This document shows, piece after piece, positions 10,401 through 19,550 of a stretch of DNA of 64,000 nt (position 1 is its first letter; every line of letters starts with the position of its first letter). The translations under genes and the position numbers were made by a program. The DNA comes from Parachryseolinea silvisoli (GTDB lineage: Bacteria > Bacteroidota > Bacteroidia > Cytophagales > Cyclobacteriaceae). Where the stretch lies: the NCBI RefSeq assembly GCF_021190955.1, contig NZ_JAIOAO010000003.1, positions 1,240,001 to 1,304,000 on the forward strand. Direction: 5' to 3'. The notes below the pieces were generated by a model that was given only the letters and a program-made list of their open reading frames with translations, ran no database searches and had not been told where the DNA came from.

Positions 10401-10669
10401 ATGACGGCATTGGACGCAAGCAAGGCACACTGATCCGAAAGAGCCGCATTAAAAAGACATATCGCTCGATGGGCATGAAGATCATCCGTGAGCGCATGGC
10501 GTTGATGAAAAAACAGAACGAAGTATTCGACCTTCGCATCGTTGATCGCGTGCATCCGGACGGCACGGCTGCGGGCACTACGGTGATTGTTCGCGTGCCT
10601 CTCGGCAGGACAGAATTCATACCGGAAAAAACAGGTATGACTTCTATGCGGAGTGCGTTGGAACGCTAG
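7484..10669 (+). CDS. Two-component-propeller sensor histidine kinase (LytS/YehU-type kinase domain)
   Basis: 1061 residues. Signal peptide (ending near CGAQE), then about 14 propeller repeats (pattern D..G.IWIGT..GL..YD) forming two seven-bladed periplasmic propellers, a Y_Y_Y Ig-like domain at about 725-785, one membrane helix at about 793-815 and a cytoplasmic kinase. The phosphoacceptor is in LIAQMNPHFIFN (His near 844), and the ATPase has FVENALWHG (about 937-945) and DDGIG (about 972). Unlike hybrid Bacteroides sensors it has no receiver or AraC domain, so it needs a partner, probably the LytTR regulator at 10967. Position next to chitinases suggests glycan sensing (inference). Confidence 0.93.
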   Translation: MSRVTRLFSLLCCCLAGVNWCGAQERDVKFHHLTAEEGLPSNTVNGVIRDSRGFIWIATENGVARYDAYSFVSFRARENDTISISSNITYTLLEDTRQRLWIGSEKGLDLYNRELDRFDKHFFKGIPVRAIYQDHKGRLWVGSDQGLYLYQEKSGTFIKPYARIFDVHEMVYNTIPSILEDRHGNLWVGTSNGIHVLEDSTGNFLHFVYRKNQVGSLSGNNVRKIVEDPSGRIWIATYGGGLNLYQPKEKTFKNFRHVFGSTEGISSDLLPTLWVQDNGKIWIGTDGRGIDIFNPETNEFQHIVHSPYNSKSLNNNVVRSISSDQRGGIWVGTYNGGVNFFNQNAESFFHYKVPTLNGNSSVTSFAEEKNGNLWIGTDGGGLCYFDRATGQFANYYNDERNTNSISDNRILSLMLDHQGQLWIGTYLGGLCRYDPVSKKFTRYTYGDGSGLSDNVVWVLLEDSQRRIWVGTNNGISRYDPRTNMFTCININNSNLSNNMIRCLYEDTKRRLWIGTQEGLNLLEEPYTHFTVIKSDQQNKNSLSNHWIRCINQDHEGNLWIGTFAGGLNLYNEASGTFTSFHESDGLPDNIVSGILSDKQGHVWMSTGRGLAYLSLKNRVFKSYSTHDGLQDYQFNINASYETRRGEFLFGGTNGFTSFMPAVIRDVKNNQFPPPIAFTSLKILNKEVLPHPRNALLKAQLNETKTVVLSYDQSVITLEFAALNFIQPEKNEYSYRLAGFEDEWNMVKGKRSATYTNLEPGKYTFQVKASNNDGVWNEQGVALTLVILPPFWRTWWFTAMLAVAAILFIGLIMNVVRNRFREKIRIAKLIAELELKALIAQMNPHFIFNCLTSIQELIIVHKQDEAMHYLHQFSKLLRTVLQSSEKNFISLDQELTLLELYLELESMRFDKQFHYEIHVDSDIDPEEVIIPSFLLQPFVENALWHGLMHKKGERNLRIAFNLESEDVLLCSIADDGIGRKQGTLIRKSRIKKTYRSMGMKIIRERMALMKKQNEVFDLRIVDRVHPDGTAAGTTVIVRVPLGRTEFIPEKTGMTSMRSALER

Positions 10670-10966
10670 AAGTGTAACATTTAAAGTTTCCTTTCTGCAT
10701 CGTGCATATCGTGCGTCCTTCGCTCACAATTGATGTATAAAAGCGCTCTTTGTAGCAAGTCGGGTAAAAGGACAGGTTATCATATTAATCAGAGGGTTGG
10801 ACCAGTAAGTATCTTTATTTTTTGTACTTTGTTATACCTTGACCGCGTGCTGCTATAGATGCAGGCAACGCTAATACCTGAAAAATAAGGTATTCCCGCT
10901 ACCCACCGTTCTCATGGCAGCCCACACCAGCAGAGACGTTAATACTGGTTCACCGAAGTTTTAACA
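10670..10966. other. Intergenic region between sensor kinase and LytTR regulator
   Basis: 297 bases with no supported gene. It holds a TATCTTTA element at 10810-10817 (one mismatch from TAnnTTTG, without a matching -33 TTTG) and a 7-bp inverted repeat AATACCT (10873-10879) / AGGTATT (10888-10894). The gap implies that the regulator has its own promoter rather than riding on the kinase transcript. Confidence 0.4.
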
Positions 10967-11716
10967 ATGATTAGAGCGTTGATTATCGATGATGAAAGTA
11001 AAGCCCGGAACCTACTCAAGGTAACGATGGAGCGAATCTTTCCGGGTCAGTTTTTGCTGGAGACAGCAGACGACAGCGAAGACGGATTGTTAAAGATTCA
11101 TTATTTCAAACCCGATCTGCTATTTCTCGATATCGAGATGCCGATGATGAACGGCTTCGATTTTCTGGCAGCCATCCCTGAAATAGATTGCAAGGTGATC
11201 TTCACCACCGCGCACGACCAGTATGCCATCCGTGCCATTCGGTACAACGCATTGGACTATCTGCTCAAGCCGATCAATCCCATCGAGTTGAAAGAAGCCG
11301 TGGAGCGTTATCAATCCCAACGGGGCAGAAAAGATACTTACAGTCGCCAGATCGAAAACTTCTTTGAACATAAAGAACGCACCCTCGCCATCACGACCTA
11401 TGATGGTGTGGTGTTCCTGGAGGTCGATACGATCATCCGCTGTGAAGCTGATCTGAATTATACACGTTTTGTACTGACCGACAATAAAACATTTGTGTCG
11501 TCTAAAACGCTGAAAGAATATGAAGACCTGCTGACGGTCCACAACAATTTTCTACGCATACACCGTTCGCACCTGGTGAATCTGGACTATGTATTAAAAT
11601 TCAAAAGCGAAGGGTTGTTAGTCCTGAAAGACGGCTCATCAGTGCCGATCTCGCGGCGGCGCAAAGAAGAAGTGGTGAGCAGGCTTTCCGTTCGATCAAC
11701 GGCCGTACATTCCTAA
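10967..11716 (+). CDS. LytTR-family response regulator
   Basis: 249 residues. Receiver with DDE at 8-10 and phosphoacceptor D55 (LLFLDIEMPMMNG), switch Lys in YLLKPINP near 103. The C-terminal LytTR DNA-binding domain is at about 145-245 (VDTIIRCEADLNYTRF, then FLRIHRSHLVNLDYVL). Such regulators pair with LytS/YehU-type kinases, which is the kinase type encoded at 7484, and lie next to two chitinase genes they may control (inference). Confidence 0.93.
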   Translation: MIRALIIDDESKARNLLKVTMERIFPGQFLLETADDSEDGLLKIHYFKPDLLFLDIEMPMMNGFDFLAAIPEIDCKVIFTTAHDQYAIRAIRYNALDYLLKPINPIELKEAVERYQSQRGRKDTYSRQIENFFEHKERTLAITTYDGVVFLEVDTIIRCEADLNYTRFVLTDNKTFVSSKTLKEYEDLLTVHNNFLRIHRSHLVNLDYVLKFKSEGLLVLKDGSSVPISRRRKEEVVSRLSVRSTAVHS

Positions 11717-11895
11717 ACTTGCGAGCACACAAGGCACACGCCTCGTTCCTGCGCCTTTTAATAAGTGCACCCGGCCATTCAATAACTACTTTTCTTTTTC
11801 CTATCGGTTATCCCAACATTTACCCCGCGACGCAGTCAGCCATAGTTCTCAACGGCGCGGCTGCGGCAAATGTTCAAAACCAATAACCATTTACT

Positions 11896-14800
11896 ATGTC
11901 AACCTTTACGCTAACTAGCATTAGCTTCGGCAACACATGCCGGCGGGTGTATACCCTGCTGCTGTTGTTGCTGGCTAACGTAGCGCTGTTCGGCCAGGTC
12001 AATACCGGCGGCAGTGCTACGACAGCAAATCACCAAAAGCAAATTGTGGGGTACATCACCAACTGGGATGCCTGGAAGAGCTCGGCACATGGCGTGCCCG
12101 GCGCGGGAGCCTACACCCACCTCAACATCGACTACTCCAAGTACACCATTCTGAACTTCTCGTTCTTTGGTGTCGCCAAAGACGGCTCGCTGCATAGCGG
12201 CGACTACCGTAACAAGCTTATCTACCAGCAAGGCGCTGTACAAGAACCCGCGCCCATCCTGCACGGTGGTGTATATGACAGCTGGGACATGCACCTGATC
12301 TTCGGTGAGCTTGAGTATAAATATGACTTCGCCGATGCGCGCGTGGCTGCCGCAGGTTTTGTGGCGGATGGTGCAGGTTGGAGAAATACCAAAACTACGC
12401 TGACCGGTCCTATGCCGGTGCCGCTGAAAAAAGAAGGTGGTGCGAAAGGCATTATCGAGATGGCCCACGAACGCAACGTAAAGGTCGTGGCCTCTATTGG
12501 CGGTTGGAGCATGTGTAAACACTTTCCGGAGATGGCTGCCGATGCTACCAAGCGTGCGCGTTTTGTTGCGGACTGCCAACGTCTGATCGGCTTAGGCTTT
12601 GACGGTATCGACCTTGACTGGGAATACCCGGGTCCGTATGCCGGCATGAACTTTACCGGAAGCCAGGCTGACTTTGCCAACTTTACCACGCTTGTGCAAC
12701 AGATCCGCGCGGCCATCGGCCCCGATAAGCTGATCACGGCTGCATTTACGGCTGATCCCGCTAAGCTACAAGGTCTTCAATGGGCTACGCTGGCCAATGT
12801 GATGAGCTACTTCAACATGATGACGTATGACTATAACGGGGGCTGGTCAGGTAAAGCCGGACACAACTCGCCGTTGTATGACTATCCGAATCAAGAGTTT
12901 GCCAACTTTAGCTGGGACGCTTGCTACCGCGCCCTGACAACCCTGGGTGTACCGGCTCACAAGATCAACATGGGTGCCGCTTTCTACGGCCGTGGTGTTG
13001 TAACACAAGGCAACGCCGCGCTGAACGCACCCACGCAGAAGGTGCAACGCACGGTTGATCCTGACGGTCCGATCAGCTCGGCTGCGGACTTCACCAACTG
13101 GGCAGCACACGAAGGCACTCCTTATTACGAATACATCCGTCAGAACAAGTCCGGCTGGACTGAACATTGGGATGACAATGCGAAAGTGCCATACCTCACC
13201 AAAGGAAATTATTTCCTGAGCTACGACAATGAACAGTCTATTGGCTTGAAAGCCCAATACGTCGTGGACAAAGGGCTGAGCGGTGTGATCGTATGGACGG
13301 TGTATGAAGACCTGGAGATCGGCGGTTCGGCTACTACCTTTGGTCCGAAGCTGGCGCGTTACTCTTCTGTCAAGTCACCGTTGGTTAACAAAATCAACGA
13401 AGTCTTTGCGCTGGGTAACACCGGTATGCCGACGGTTTCCATCACAGCACCGGCGAACAACGCAGTGGTAGCCCCAGGTTCATCAGTAGTGGTTACCGCC
13501 ACGGCGAATGATTCAAATGGTAGCATCACCAAAGTAGAGTTTCTGTTAGACGGTACAAAAGTAGGAGAAGACGCTACCTCACCGTACAGCTTTACGATTA
13601 CCGCGTTGGCTGCGGGTACGCACGCCATCCAGGCAAAAGCAACAGACAACAGCGGAAATACAGCGACGACCTCCGTGAGTGTTATTGCGGGTACTGCCAC
13701 TGCGCCGACGGTATCGATCCAATCGCCGACCGCAGGTGCCAGCTATACCGCGGGTGCATCGATTACAATCACAGCATCAGCAACCGATGCCGACGGTACG
13801 ATCGCACGTGTTGAATTCTTCCAGGGAACAACCAAACTTGGCGAAGCCACGACACAGCCTTACAGCTATACCTGGGCCAGTGTTGGCGCCGGTACATATT
13901 CGCTAACGGCCAAGGCTACCGACAACAGCGGTCTTTCGACTACCTCAGCCGCCGTAAGCGTTGCCGTGACGGGTTCGAGCTGCTCTACGCCTGAATGGAA
14001 GGCTGCCGACGTTTACAATAATGGCGCGGAAGTATCACGCAATGGCAATAAATACCAGGCACGCTGGTGGACACAAGGGGAGGACCCTGCGCTGAAGAGC
14101 GGTCCGGATGATGTGTGGAAATTGATCGGCCCCTGCGGTGGCGGAACAACAAACGCCAACCCGGTCGCTACGCTCACAGCTCCGACCAACGGCGCATCGT
14201 ATACCGCTCCTGCGTCGGTGACGCTGACGGCTACGGCTACTGACAGCGATGGTACGATCAGCAAAGTAGAGTTCTACAACGGTTCAAGCCTGGTCGGCAC
14301 GGCTACTAACAGCCCGTATACTTTCACCTGGTCGAACGTTACTGCCGGCACCTATACGCTTTCGGCCAAGGCTACCGACAATGCTGGTGGTACAGGTACA
14401 TCGTCGACAGTATCCGTTACGGTTACTGGCGGCACGAGTAACAATGGTTCATTCAAAGTGGTAGGGTACATGCCGTCATGGCAGGGTACCCCGGATGATA
14501 TTCAATACGATAAGGTTACGCACATTAACTACTCATTTATTCGTCCGACGACGAGCGGTGGCTTGACGGCTCTCGACAACAGCAGCAAGCTGGCACAGAT
14601 CGTATCGCGTGCCCATGCCGCGGGTGTGAAAGTAGGCATTGCTGTGGGTGGCTGGAGCGATCTGAACAACACCGACTTCCAGGTAATGGCCGCCAGCGCC
14701 GCTACACGCAGCACCTTTATCAATAACCTTCTTTCGTTCCTCAGCACACATCAACTCGATGGTGTAGACATCGACTGGGAATATCCTGCTGAAGGACAAG

Positions 14801-16101
14801 ATCCTGCCAACTTTGCTACGCTGATGACTGAGCTGGGCAATGCCCTGCATGCACAAGGTAAGTTCCTGACCGCCGCCGTATCGGCACAAGGATACTATGC
14901 GAATGGCGTTCAACCCGCTGTGTTTACCGCAGTTGACTTCCTGAACATCATGGTATACGACGGTGGCAGCGGTGCTGATCACTCGCCATACAGCTACGCT
15001 ATATCCTCACTTGACTACTGGGCTGGACGCGGGCTGCCTGCGGCAAAGACTGTACTCGGCGTGCCATTCTATGCTCGTCCTTCGTGGAAATCGTTCCGTA
15101 CGCTGGTAAGCGAAGGCGCAAACCCGAATTCAGACACCTATAACGGCGACTACTTCAACGGCATCAATACCATCAAGCAAAAGACCAACCTGGCGTTCGA
15201 TCGCAACCTGGGTGGTATTATGATCTGGGAATTGTCGCAAGACGCTACGGGTAACAACTCGCTGTTGACGGCCATCCGCCAGGTGATCGATATCCGCAAC
15301 GGTGGCAACAACGGCAATACACCACCGACGGTAAACATCACGGCGCCGGCCAACGGCACGTCGACTGCTGCTCCGGCTACTGTAACCATCCAGGCTACTG
15401 CTTCGGATAATGGCTCTGTTAGCAAAGTGGAGTTCTTCCGCAATGGCACCAAGCTGGGCGAAGACACTTCATCGCCGTACGCTTACACCTGGAGCGGCAT
15501 TGCCGCGGGCACTTATACCCTGACTGCAGTCGCTACCGACAACCAGGGTGCCTCTACAACTTCATCCGCCGTTAGCCTTACCGTTACCGGTGGCACATCA
15601 GGCTGCGGCGGGGTGCCGCAATATGTGGAGAACAGTGGTTATGTTGCCGGCAGCATTGTACAAAACCAAGGCAGCCAGTATGAATGTAAACCTTATCCAT
15701 TCTCGGGCTGGTGTAACGGCGCGGCCTGGGCTTATGCTCCGGGCACCGGTACATATTGGACTGACGCCTGGGTGCTGAAAGGAAGCTGTGGCGCCGCGGC
15801 GCGTACCGCTGACGCTTCTGTAGCAACGTTGTCGATTGCCGAAGAAAAAGGACTGACGCTCTATCCGAACCCCGGTAAAGCGGGCGAAAGTACGACGGCT
15901 TCGTTCACCTTTGAGTCGACGCCGGGCGCAGTACAGGTTACGCTGAAGAATGTAAACGGCACCGACGTACACCGCCAGCACTTTGGCGACACCGGTAGCT
16001 CCCGGGTAACGGTGGCACTGCCGCCGCTACCCAAAGGCCTGTACATCTTCCACGTAAAGACAGGCCAGCGAGTCTGGACTAAAAAATACATCATCGAATA
16101 A
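11896..16101 (+). CDS. Secreted double-GH18 chitinase with Ig-like, chitin-binding and T9SS sorting domains
   Basis: 1401 residues. Signal peptide, then GH18 domain 1 (about 48-500; catalytic DGIDLDWE at 236-243, MMTYDYNGGWSG), two Ig-like domains (about 512-690), a CBM5/12-like module (about 695-740, QARWWTQGEDP), another Ig-like domain, GH18 domain 2 (about 853-1135; DGVDIDWE at 955-962), a fourth Ig-like domain, a Cys-containing CBM-like module (about 1235-1295) and a T9SS C-terminal domain starting LYPNPG. Both GH18 motifs keep D-x2-D-x-D-x-E, so both should hydrolyse beta-1,4-GlcNAc links. The double-GH18 plan resembles T9SS-exported Flavobacterium johnsoniae ChiA. Function should be extracellular chitin degradation. 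Confidence 0.94.
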   Translation: MSTFTLTSISFGNTCRRVYTLLLLLLANVALFGQVNTGGSATTANHQKQIVGYITNWDAWKSSAHGVPGAGAYTHLNIDYSKYTILNFSFFGVAKDGSLHSGDYRNKLIYQQGAVQEPAPILHGGVYDSWDMHLIFGELEYKYDFADARVAAAGFVADGAGWRNTKTTLTGPMPVPLKKEGGAKGIIEMAHERNVKVVASIGGWSMCKHFPEMAADATKRARFVADCQRLIGLGFDGIDLDWEYPGPYAGMNFTGSQADFANFTTLVQQIRAAIGPDKLITAAFTADPAKLQGLQWATLANVMSYFNMMTYDYNGGWSGKAGHNSPLYDYPNQEFANFSWDACYRALTTLGVPAHKINMGAAFYGRGVVTQGNAALNAPTQKVQRTVDPDGPISSAADFTNWAAHEGTPYYEYIRQNKSGWTEHWDDNAKVPYLTKGNYFLSYDNEQSIGLKAQYVVDKGLSGVIVWTVYEDLEIGGSATTFGPKLARYSSVKSPLVNKINEVFALGNTGMPTVSITAPANNAVVAPGSSVVVTATANDSNGSITKVEFLLDGTKVGEDATSPYSFTITALAAGTHAIQAKATDNSGNTATTSVSVIAGTATAPTVSIQSPTAGASYTAGASITITASATDADGTIARVEFFQGTTKLGEATTQPYSYTWASVGAGTYSLTAKATDNSGLSTTSAAVSVAVTGSSCSTPEWKAADVYNNGAEVSRNGNKYQARWWTQGEDPALKSGPDDVWKLIGPCGGGTTNANPVATLTAPTNGASYTAPASVTLTATATDSDGTISKVEFYNGSSLVGTATNSPYTFTWSNVTAGTYTLSAKATDNAGGTGTSSTVSVTVTGGTSNNGSFKVVGYMPSWQGTPDDIQYDKVTHINYSFIRPTTSGGLTALDNSSKLAQIVSRAHAAGVKVGIAVGGWSDLNNTDFQVMAASAATRSTFINNLLSFLSTHQLDGVDIDWEYPAEGQDPANFATLMTELGNALHAQGKFLTAAVSAQGYYANGVQPAVFTAVDFLNIMVYDGGSGADHSPYSYAISSLDYWAGRGLPAAKTVLGVPFYARPSWKSFRTLVSEGANPNSDTYNGDYFNGINTIKQKTNLAFDRNLGGIMIWELSQDATGNNSLLTAIRQVIDIRNGGNNGNTPPTVNITAPANGTSTAAPATVTIQATASDNGSVSKVEFFRNGTKLGEDTSSPYAYTWSGIAAGTYTLTAVATDNQGASTTSSAVSLTVTGGTSGCGGVPQYVENSGYVAGSIVQNQGSQYECKPYPFSGWCNGAAWAYAPGTGTYWTDAWVLKGSCGAAARTADASVATLSIAEEKGLTLYPNPGKAGESTTASFTFESTPGAVQVTLKNVNGTDVHRQHFGDTGSSRVTVALPPLPKGLYIFHVKTGQRVWTKKYIIE

Positions 16102-16111
16102 CAGTCACTAT

Positions 16112-16148
16112 AAAAAAGAAGAGCGGAGCAATCCCTCTTCTTTTTTTT
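16112..16148 (+). terminator. Rho-independent terminator after first chitinase
   Basis: Perfect 12-bp stem AAAAAAGAAGAG (16112-16123) / CTCTTCTTTTTT (16135-16146), continuing into an uninterrupted T run to 16148. It ends the first chitinase transcript before the second chitinase at 16177. Confidence 0.85.
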
Positions 16149-16176
16149 CCTATAAACACATAACCCTATAACATCT

Positions 16177-19100
16177 ATGAAACGTAAACTTTTACTGGTA
16201 TGTTGGTGCCTGCTGGTAACGGTGCTTGCCTACGGGCAGTACTCGTTCCCGAGCTGCTGGGCACCCTGGACGCCGAATGCCGCGGGTTATCCCGGCGGCA
16301 CAAAGGTGTCGCACAAAAATGGTAACTATGAAGCGAAATGGTCAACCATTACCGAGCCTGGTACTACAGGCGACTGGACATTGGTAAGCAAGTGCGGCGA
16401 TGGTGGTATCGGTGGAGATTATACCGGCCCGCAACGCATCATCGGTTATCTGCCGTATTGGGTACCTGACTTTGATTTCAAGACCTATGATCCAGGTACG
16501 GTCAACCACATTAACATCGCCTTCAACCTGTTTCAACAGAATAACAATAACTACAACAGCAGCAATTTTGCCTCCATTGCCTGGGGCTCGTTTCACAATC
16601 GTAAAGTAGACTCGATCCTGTTTGACAATGGAGTGCTGGCACGCGCGCATGCAAAAGGCACGACGGTATCTGTCGCCATTGGCGGTGCCACCGACTTTGC
16701 TTTTCTGTGGCTGTTGACGCAATACTATAACAACGATGCCAAGCTGGAAGAAATGGCAAGCTTTATTGCCAACTACGTAAATACCAAGGGCATCGACGGT
16801 GTCGACCTCGACCTGGAGTGCTGGTGGCCTGATGCTGCCATTTCCGGCACAACCGAACAAGGTGGTCGTGTACGTGGCGACAAATGGGGTGGGCCCGATC
16901 AGGGACCGCACCCGGCCGCTGTCGGCCTGACACGCCTGGCTCAGAAGCTGCGGCAGAAGATGCCCACTAAATTGCTGTCGGCCGCGGTGTTTGGTACCTC
17001 TTACTACGGCAACAACTACGACGATGCGCTGTCCCAATACGTTGACTGGCTGGGACTCATGACCTACGACTTCACCGGTTCCTGGAATACCTCACCGATT
17101 GGTCCGCACGCGGCCCTGTACAAGGTTCCATTGGGAACATACCAGGGCCAGACGGCTGACAACCCGATCTACTCGGCCGAAGACGCGCTCGAATATTGGA
17201 TGGGCATGGCGCCCGCCGCCTGGAACCACGATGGCGGCTTCAACGTACTGAAGGCCAAGCTGTGTATCGGCGTGCCTTTCTACGGTTATGATCTTGCGAC
17301 CCGTAAGCCCGACAACGCCAATGGCTTTGTGGCGCCCAAGTGGAAAGAGATTGTCGCTGCCTATCCGAATGCGGCCACCAGCTTCGACCCGCAGGACTCC
17401 CGTCAACTGGGTGGATACATCGGCGCCAACGGCAAAAAGATTTATTACGAAACACCAAAGGGTGCTGCGGAGAAAATCAAGTATACCAAGCGCTTCGGTC
17501 ACCAGGGTGTGATCATCTGGGAGCTTACCGGCGACACCGGTTATAACAGTGGCACAAGCTTACTGAAGGCTATTAACGATGCGGGTGGCGTGGTCGTGGA
17601 TCCGGCACCGACAGTCAGCATTACGAGCCCTGCAAACAATGCAACGTTTGCTCCCGGCGCAACCATTACCATCACGGCTGCCGCTGCTGACAATGGTACT
17701 GTTACGAAGGTTCAATTCTTTCAGGGGTCCACGCTGTTGGGGGAAGATGCTACCGCGCCATACTCCTATACCTGGAACGCCGTGCCGCAAGGTTCGTATA
17801 CGCTGACGGCCAGGGCAACCGATAACAAAGGCGGCGTGGGCACATCTGCCACCGTACTGATCGGTGTCGGCAATGCCAACCCTACCGTTGGCATCACAGC
17901 ACCGGCAAACAATGCCACCTACCCGGCGCCGGCTTCGGTGACCATTACCGCCACCGCGACGGATGCTGACGGTACGATCAGCAAAGTGGAGTTCTACCAG
18001 GGCACAACGCTGCTGGGTGAAGATGCCACATCGCCTTATGCGTACACCTGGGCAAATGTTGCGGCTGGAAGTTATGCGCTCACCGCAAAGGCTTACGACA
18101 ACACAGGCGGAGTAGGGACTTCCGCTGGCATTAACATTACGGTGTCCGCCATTAATACTTGCACTGTGCCGGCATGGCTGGCCTCTACTGCCTATAGCGG
18201 TAACGCGGAAGTATCACGCAATGGCAACCGGTACCAGGCCCGTTGGTGGACACAAGGAGATGATCCCGCATTGAAAAGCGGACCGGATGATGTATGGAAA
18301 CTGCTGGGCCCTTGTGGTTCGACCAACGTCAGCCCGACTATTGCCATTACCACTCCCGCGGCCAACGCCAGCTTTGCGGCACCCGCTACCGTGTCTATTG
18401 CTGCCTCGGCCAGTGATTCTGACGGTACCATTACGAACGTAGAGTTCTTCCAGGGTTCGGTAAAACTGGGTGAGGACGCATCTGCTCCGTATACATTCTC
18501 GTGGACAACCGTAGCGGCGGGTACTTACTCGCTTACGACACGCGCGACCGACAATGCCGGTGGTGTGACAACCTCTGCCGCCGTGAGTATTACTGTCAAC
18601 GGGACACAGACCAATACTCCGCCCGTGACAGCGATCATGGCTCCGGCGCAAGGTGCATCGTTTACCGCTCCGGCATCGATCACCATTACGGCGACCGCCA
18701 CAGATAACGATGGTACGATCAACCGCGTGGAGTTTTACAACGGCGTTACATTGCTCGGCACGGACAATAGCAGCCCGTATAGCTTTACGTGGACAAATGT
18801 CGCTTCAGGCTCCTACACGCTTTCGACGAAAGCTTTCGACAACGGCGGGGCCAGCGGAACATCCTCGCCGGTTACGGTGACAGTAACGGGTGGCACAGAT
18901 AATTGTGCATCGCTCCCACAATACACGGAAAACGGCGGGTATGTGGCCGGCAGCAAAGTGAAGAATGCCGGCGCGCAATATGAGTGCAAGGAATACCCCT
19001 TCTCCGGCTGGTGTAACGGCGCGGCCTGGGCGTATGCCCCCGGCACCGGCACGTATTGGACTGACGCCTGGATTTTGAAAGGAAGCTGCAGTGCCAGTGC

Positions 19101-19413
19101 ACGGACTGCGTCTGTTGCTAACGATGTATCGGTGGCCGTTTCCGACGCGGACGCAGCCGGGCTTATCCTGGCACCGAATCCGGCAGTGGAAGGCGAGCGT
19201 CAATCATTGACGCTAAGCTTTGACGCCATACCGGGGCGCACACGTGTAGCCTTAAAAGACATGAACGGCCGTGCGATGGCGAACCTCGATCTAGGCATAG
19301 TACGTCAGTATGTGCACACGGTTGAATTGCCAGCATTGCCCGCAGGTTTGTACGTGGTAAGTGTTCAGACCGAACAAAAGATCTGGCTAAGGAAATATCT
19401 GGTAAAGAAATAA
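16177..19413 (+). CDS. Secreted GH18 chitinase with three chitin-binding modules and T9SS sorting domain
   Basis: 1078 residues. Signal peptide, N-terminal CBM5/12-like module (about 21-75), one GH18 domain (about 85-470) with DGVDLDLE at 207-214 giving catalytic Glu 214 and GLMTYDFTGSW, two Ig-like domains (about 478-655), CBM5/12 (about 660-710, QARWWTQGDDP), two more Ig-like domains, the same Cys-containing CBM-like module as the first chitinase (about 905-970), and a T9SS tail (LAPNPAVEGE). The two enzymes probably act together, this one with more substrate anchoring. Accessory modules are strikingly alike between the two genes, pointing to duplication or exchange. Confidence 0.93.
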   Translation: MKRKLLLVCWCLLVTVLAYGQYSFPSCWAPWTPNAAGYPGGTKVSHKNGNYEAKWSTITEPGTTGDWTLVSKCGDGGIGGDYTGPQRIIGYLPYWVPDFDFKTYDPGTVNHINIAFNLFQQNNNNYNSSNFASIAWGSFHNRKVDSILFDNGVLARAHAKGTTVSVAIGGATDFAFLWLLTQYYNNDAKLEEMASFIANYVNTKGIDGVDLDLECWWPDAAISGTTEQGGRVRGDKWGGPDQGPHPAAVGLTRLAQKLRQKMPTKLLSAAVFGTSYYGNNYDDALSQYVDWLGLMTYDFTGSWNTSPIGPHAALYKVPLGTYQGQTADNPIYSAEDALEYWMGMAPAAWNHDGGFNVLKAKLCIGVPFYGYDLATRKPDNANGFVAPKWKEIVAAYPNAATSFDPQDSRQLGGYIGANGKKIYYETPKGAAEKIKYTKRFGHQGVIIWELTGDTGYNSGTSLLKAINDAGGVVVDPAPTVSITSPANNATFAPGATITITAAAADNGTVTKVQFFQGSTLLGEDATAPYSYTWNAVPQGSYTLTARATDNKGGVGTSATVLIGVGNANPTVGITAPANNATYPAPASVTITATATDADGTISKVEFYQGTTLLGEDATSPYAYTWANVAAGSYALTAKAYDNTGGVGTSAGINITVSAINTCTVPAWLASTAYSGNAEVSRNGNRYQARWWTQGDDPALKSGPDDVWKLLGPCGSTNVSPTIAITTPAANASFAAPATVSIAASASDSDGTITNVEFFQGSVKLGEDASAPYTFSWTTVAAGTYSLTTRATDNAGGVTTSAAVSITVNGTQTNTPPVTAIMAPAQGASFTAPASITITATATDNDGTINRVEFYNGVTLLGTDNSSPYSFTWTNVASGSYTLSTKAFDNGGASGTSSPVTVTVTGGTDNCASLPQYTENGGYVAGSKVKNAGAQYECKEYPFSGWCNGAAWAYAPGTGTYWTDAWILKGSCSASARTASVANDVSVAVSDADAAGLILAPNPAVEGERQSLTLSFDAIPGRTRVALKDMNGRAMANLDLGIVRQYVHTVELPALPAGLYVVSVQTEQKIWLRKYLVKK

Positions 19414-19435
19414 CAGGGATTTAGTCCCTGGGATA

Positions 19436-19489
19436 AAGGGCAAACGGCCATAGCCTCATCAAGGATACAGGCCGTTTGCCCTTCTTTTT
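19436..19489 (+). terminator. Rho-independent terminator after second chitinase
   Basis: Perfect 14-bp stem AAGGGCAAACGGCC (19436-19449) / GGCCGTTTGCCCTT (19470-19483), 20-base loop, then CTTTTT. A smaller hairpin CAGGGA...TCCCTG lies just upstream at 19415-19429. Confidence 0.88.
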
Positions 19490-19542
19490 GATCCACCCAG
19501 CCGACCAGGCTTATGAGGTGTGCATTAAATAAGAAAAAATTG

Positions 19543-19550
19543 TACCTTTG
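19543..19550 (+). promoter_or_regulatory. Promoter -7 box for the RpoD paralogue
   Basis: TACCTTTG at 19543-19550 exactly matches the Bacteroidota TAnnTTTG box. No clear -33 TTTG is seen 19 bases upstream. If used, the transcript begins near 19557 and carries a leader of about 190 bases before the ATG at 19747. Confidence 0.5.

Noticed and set aside
11911..12579. 222-codon frame antisense to first chitinase
   Set aside because: Lies wholly within the GH18 domain coding region; no independent support.
13430..15600. Tandem DNA repeats that might be a CRISPR or satellite array
   Set aside because: They encode repeated Ig-like domains with divergent sequence and no regular spacers.
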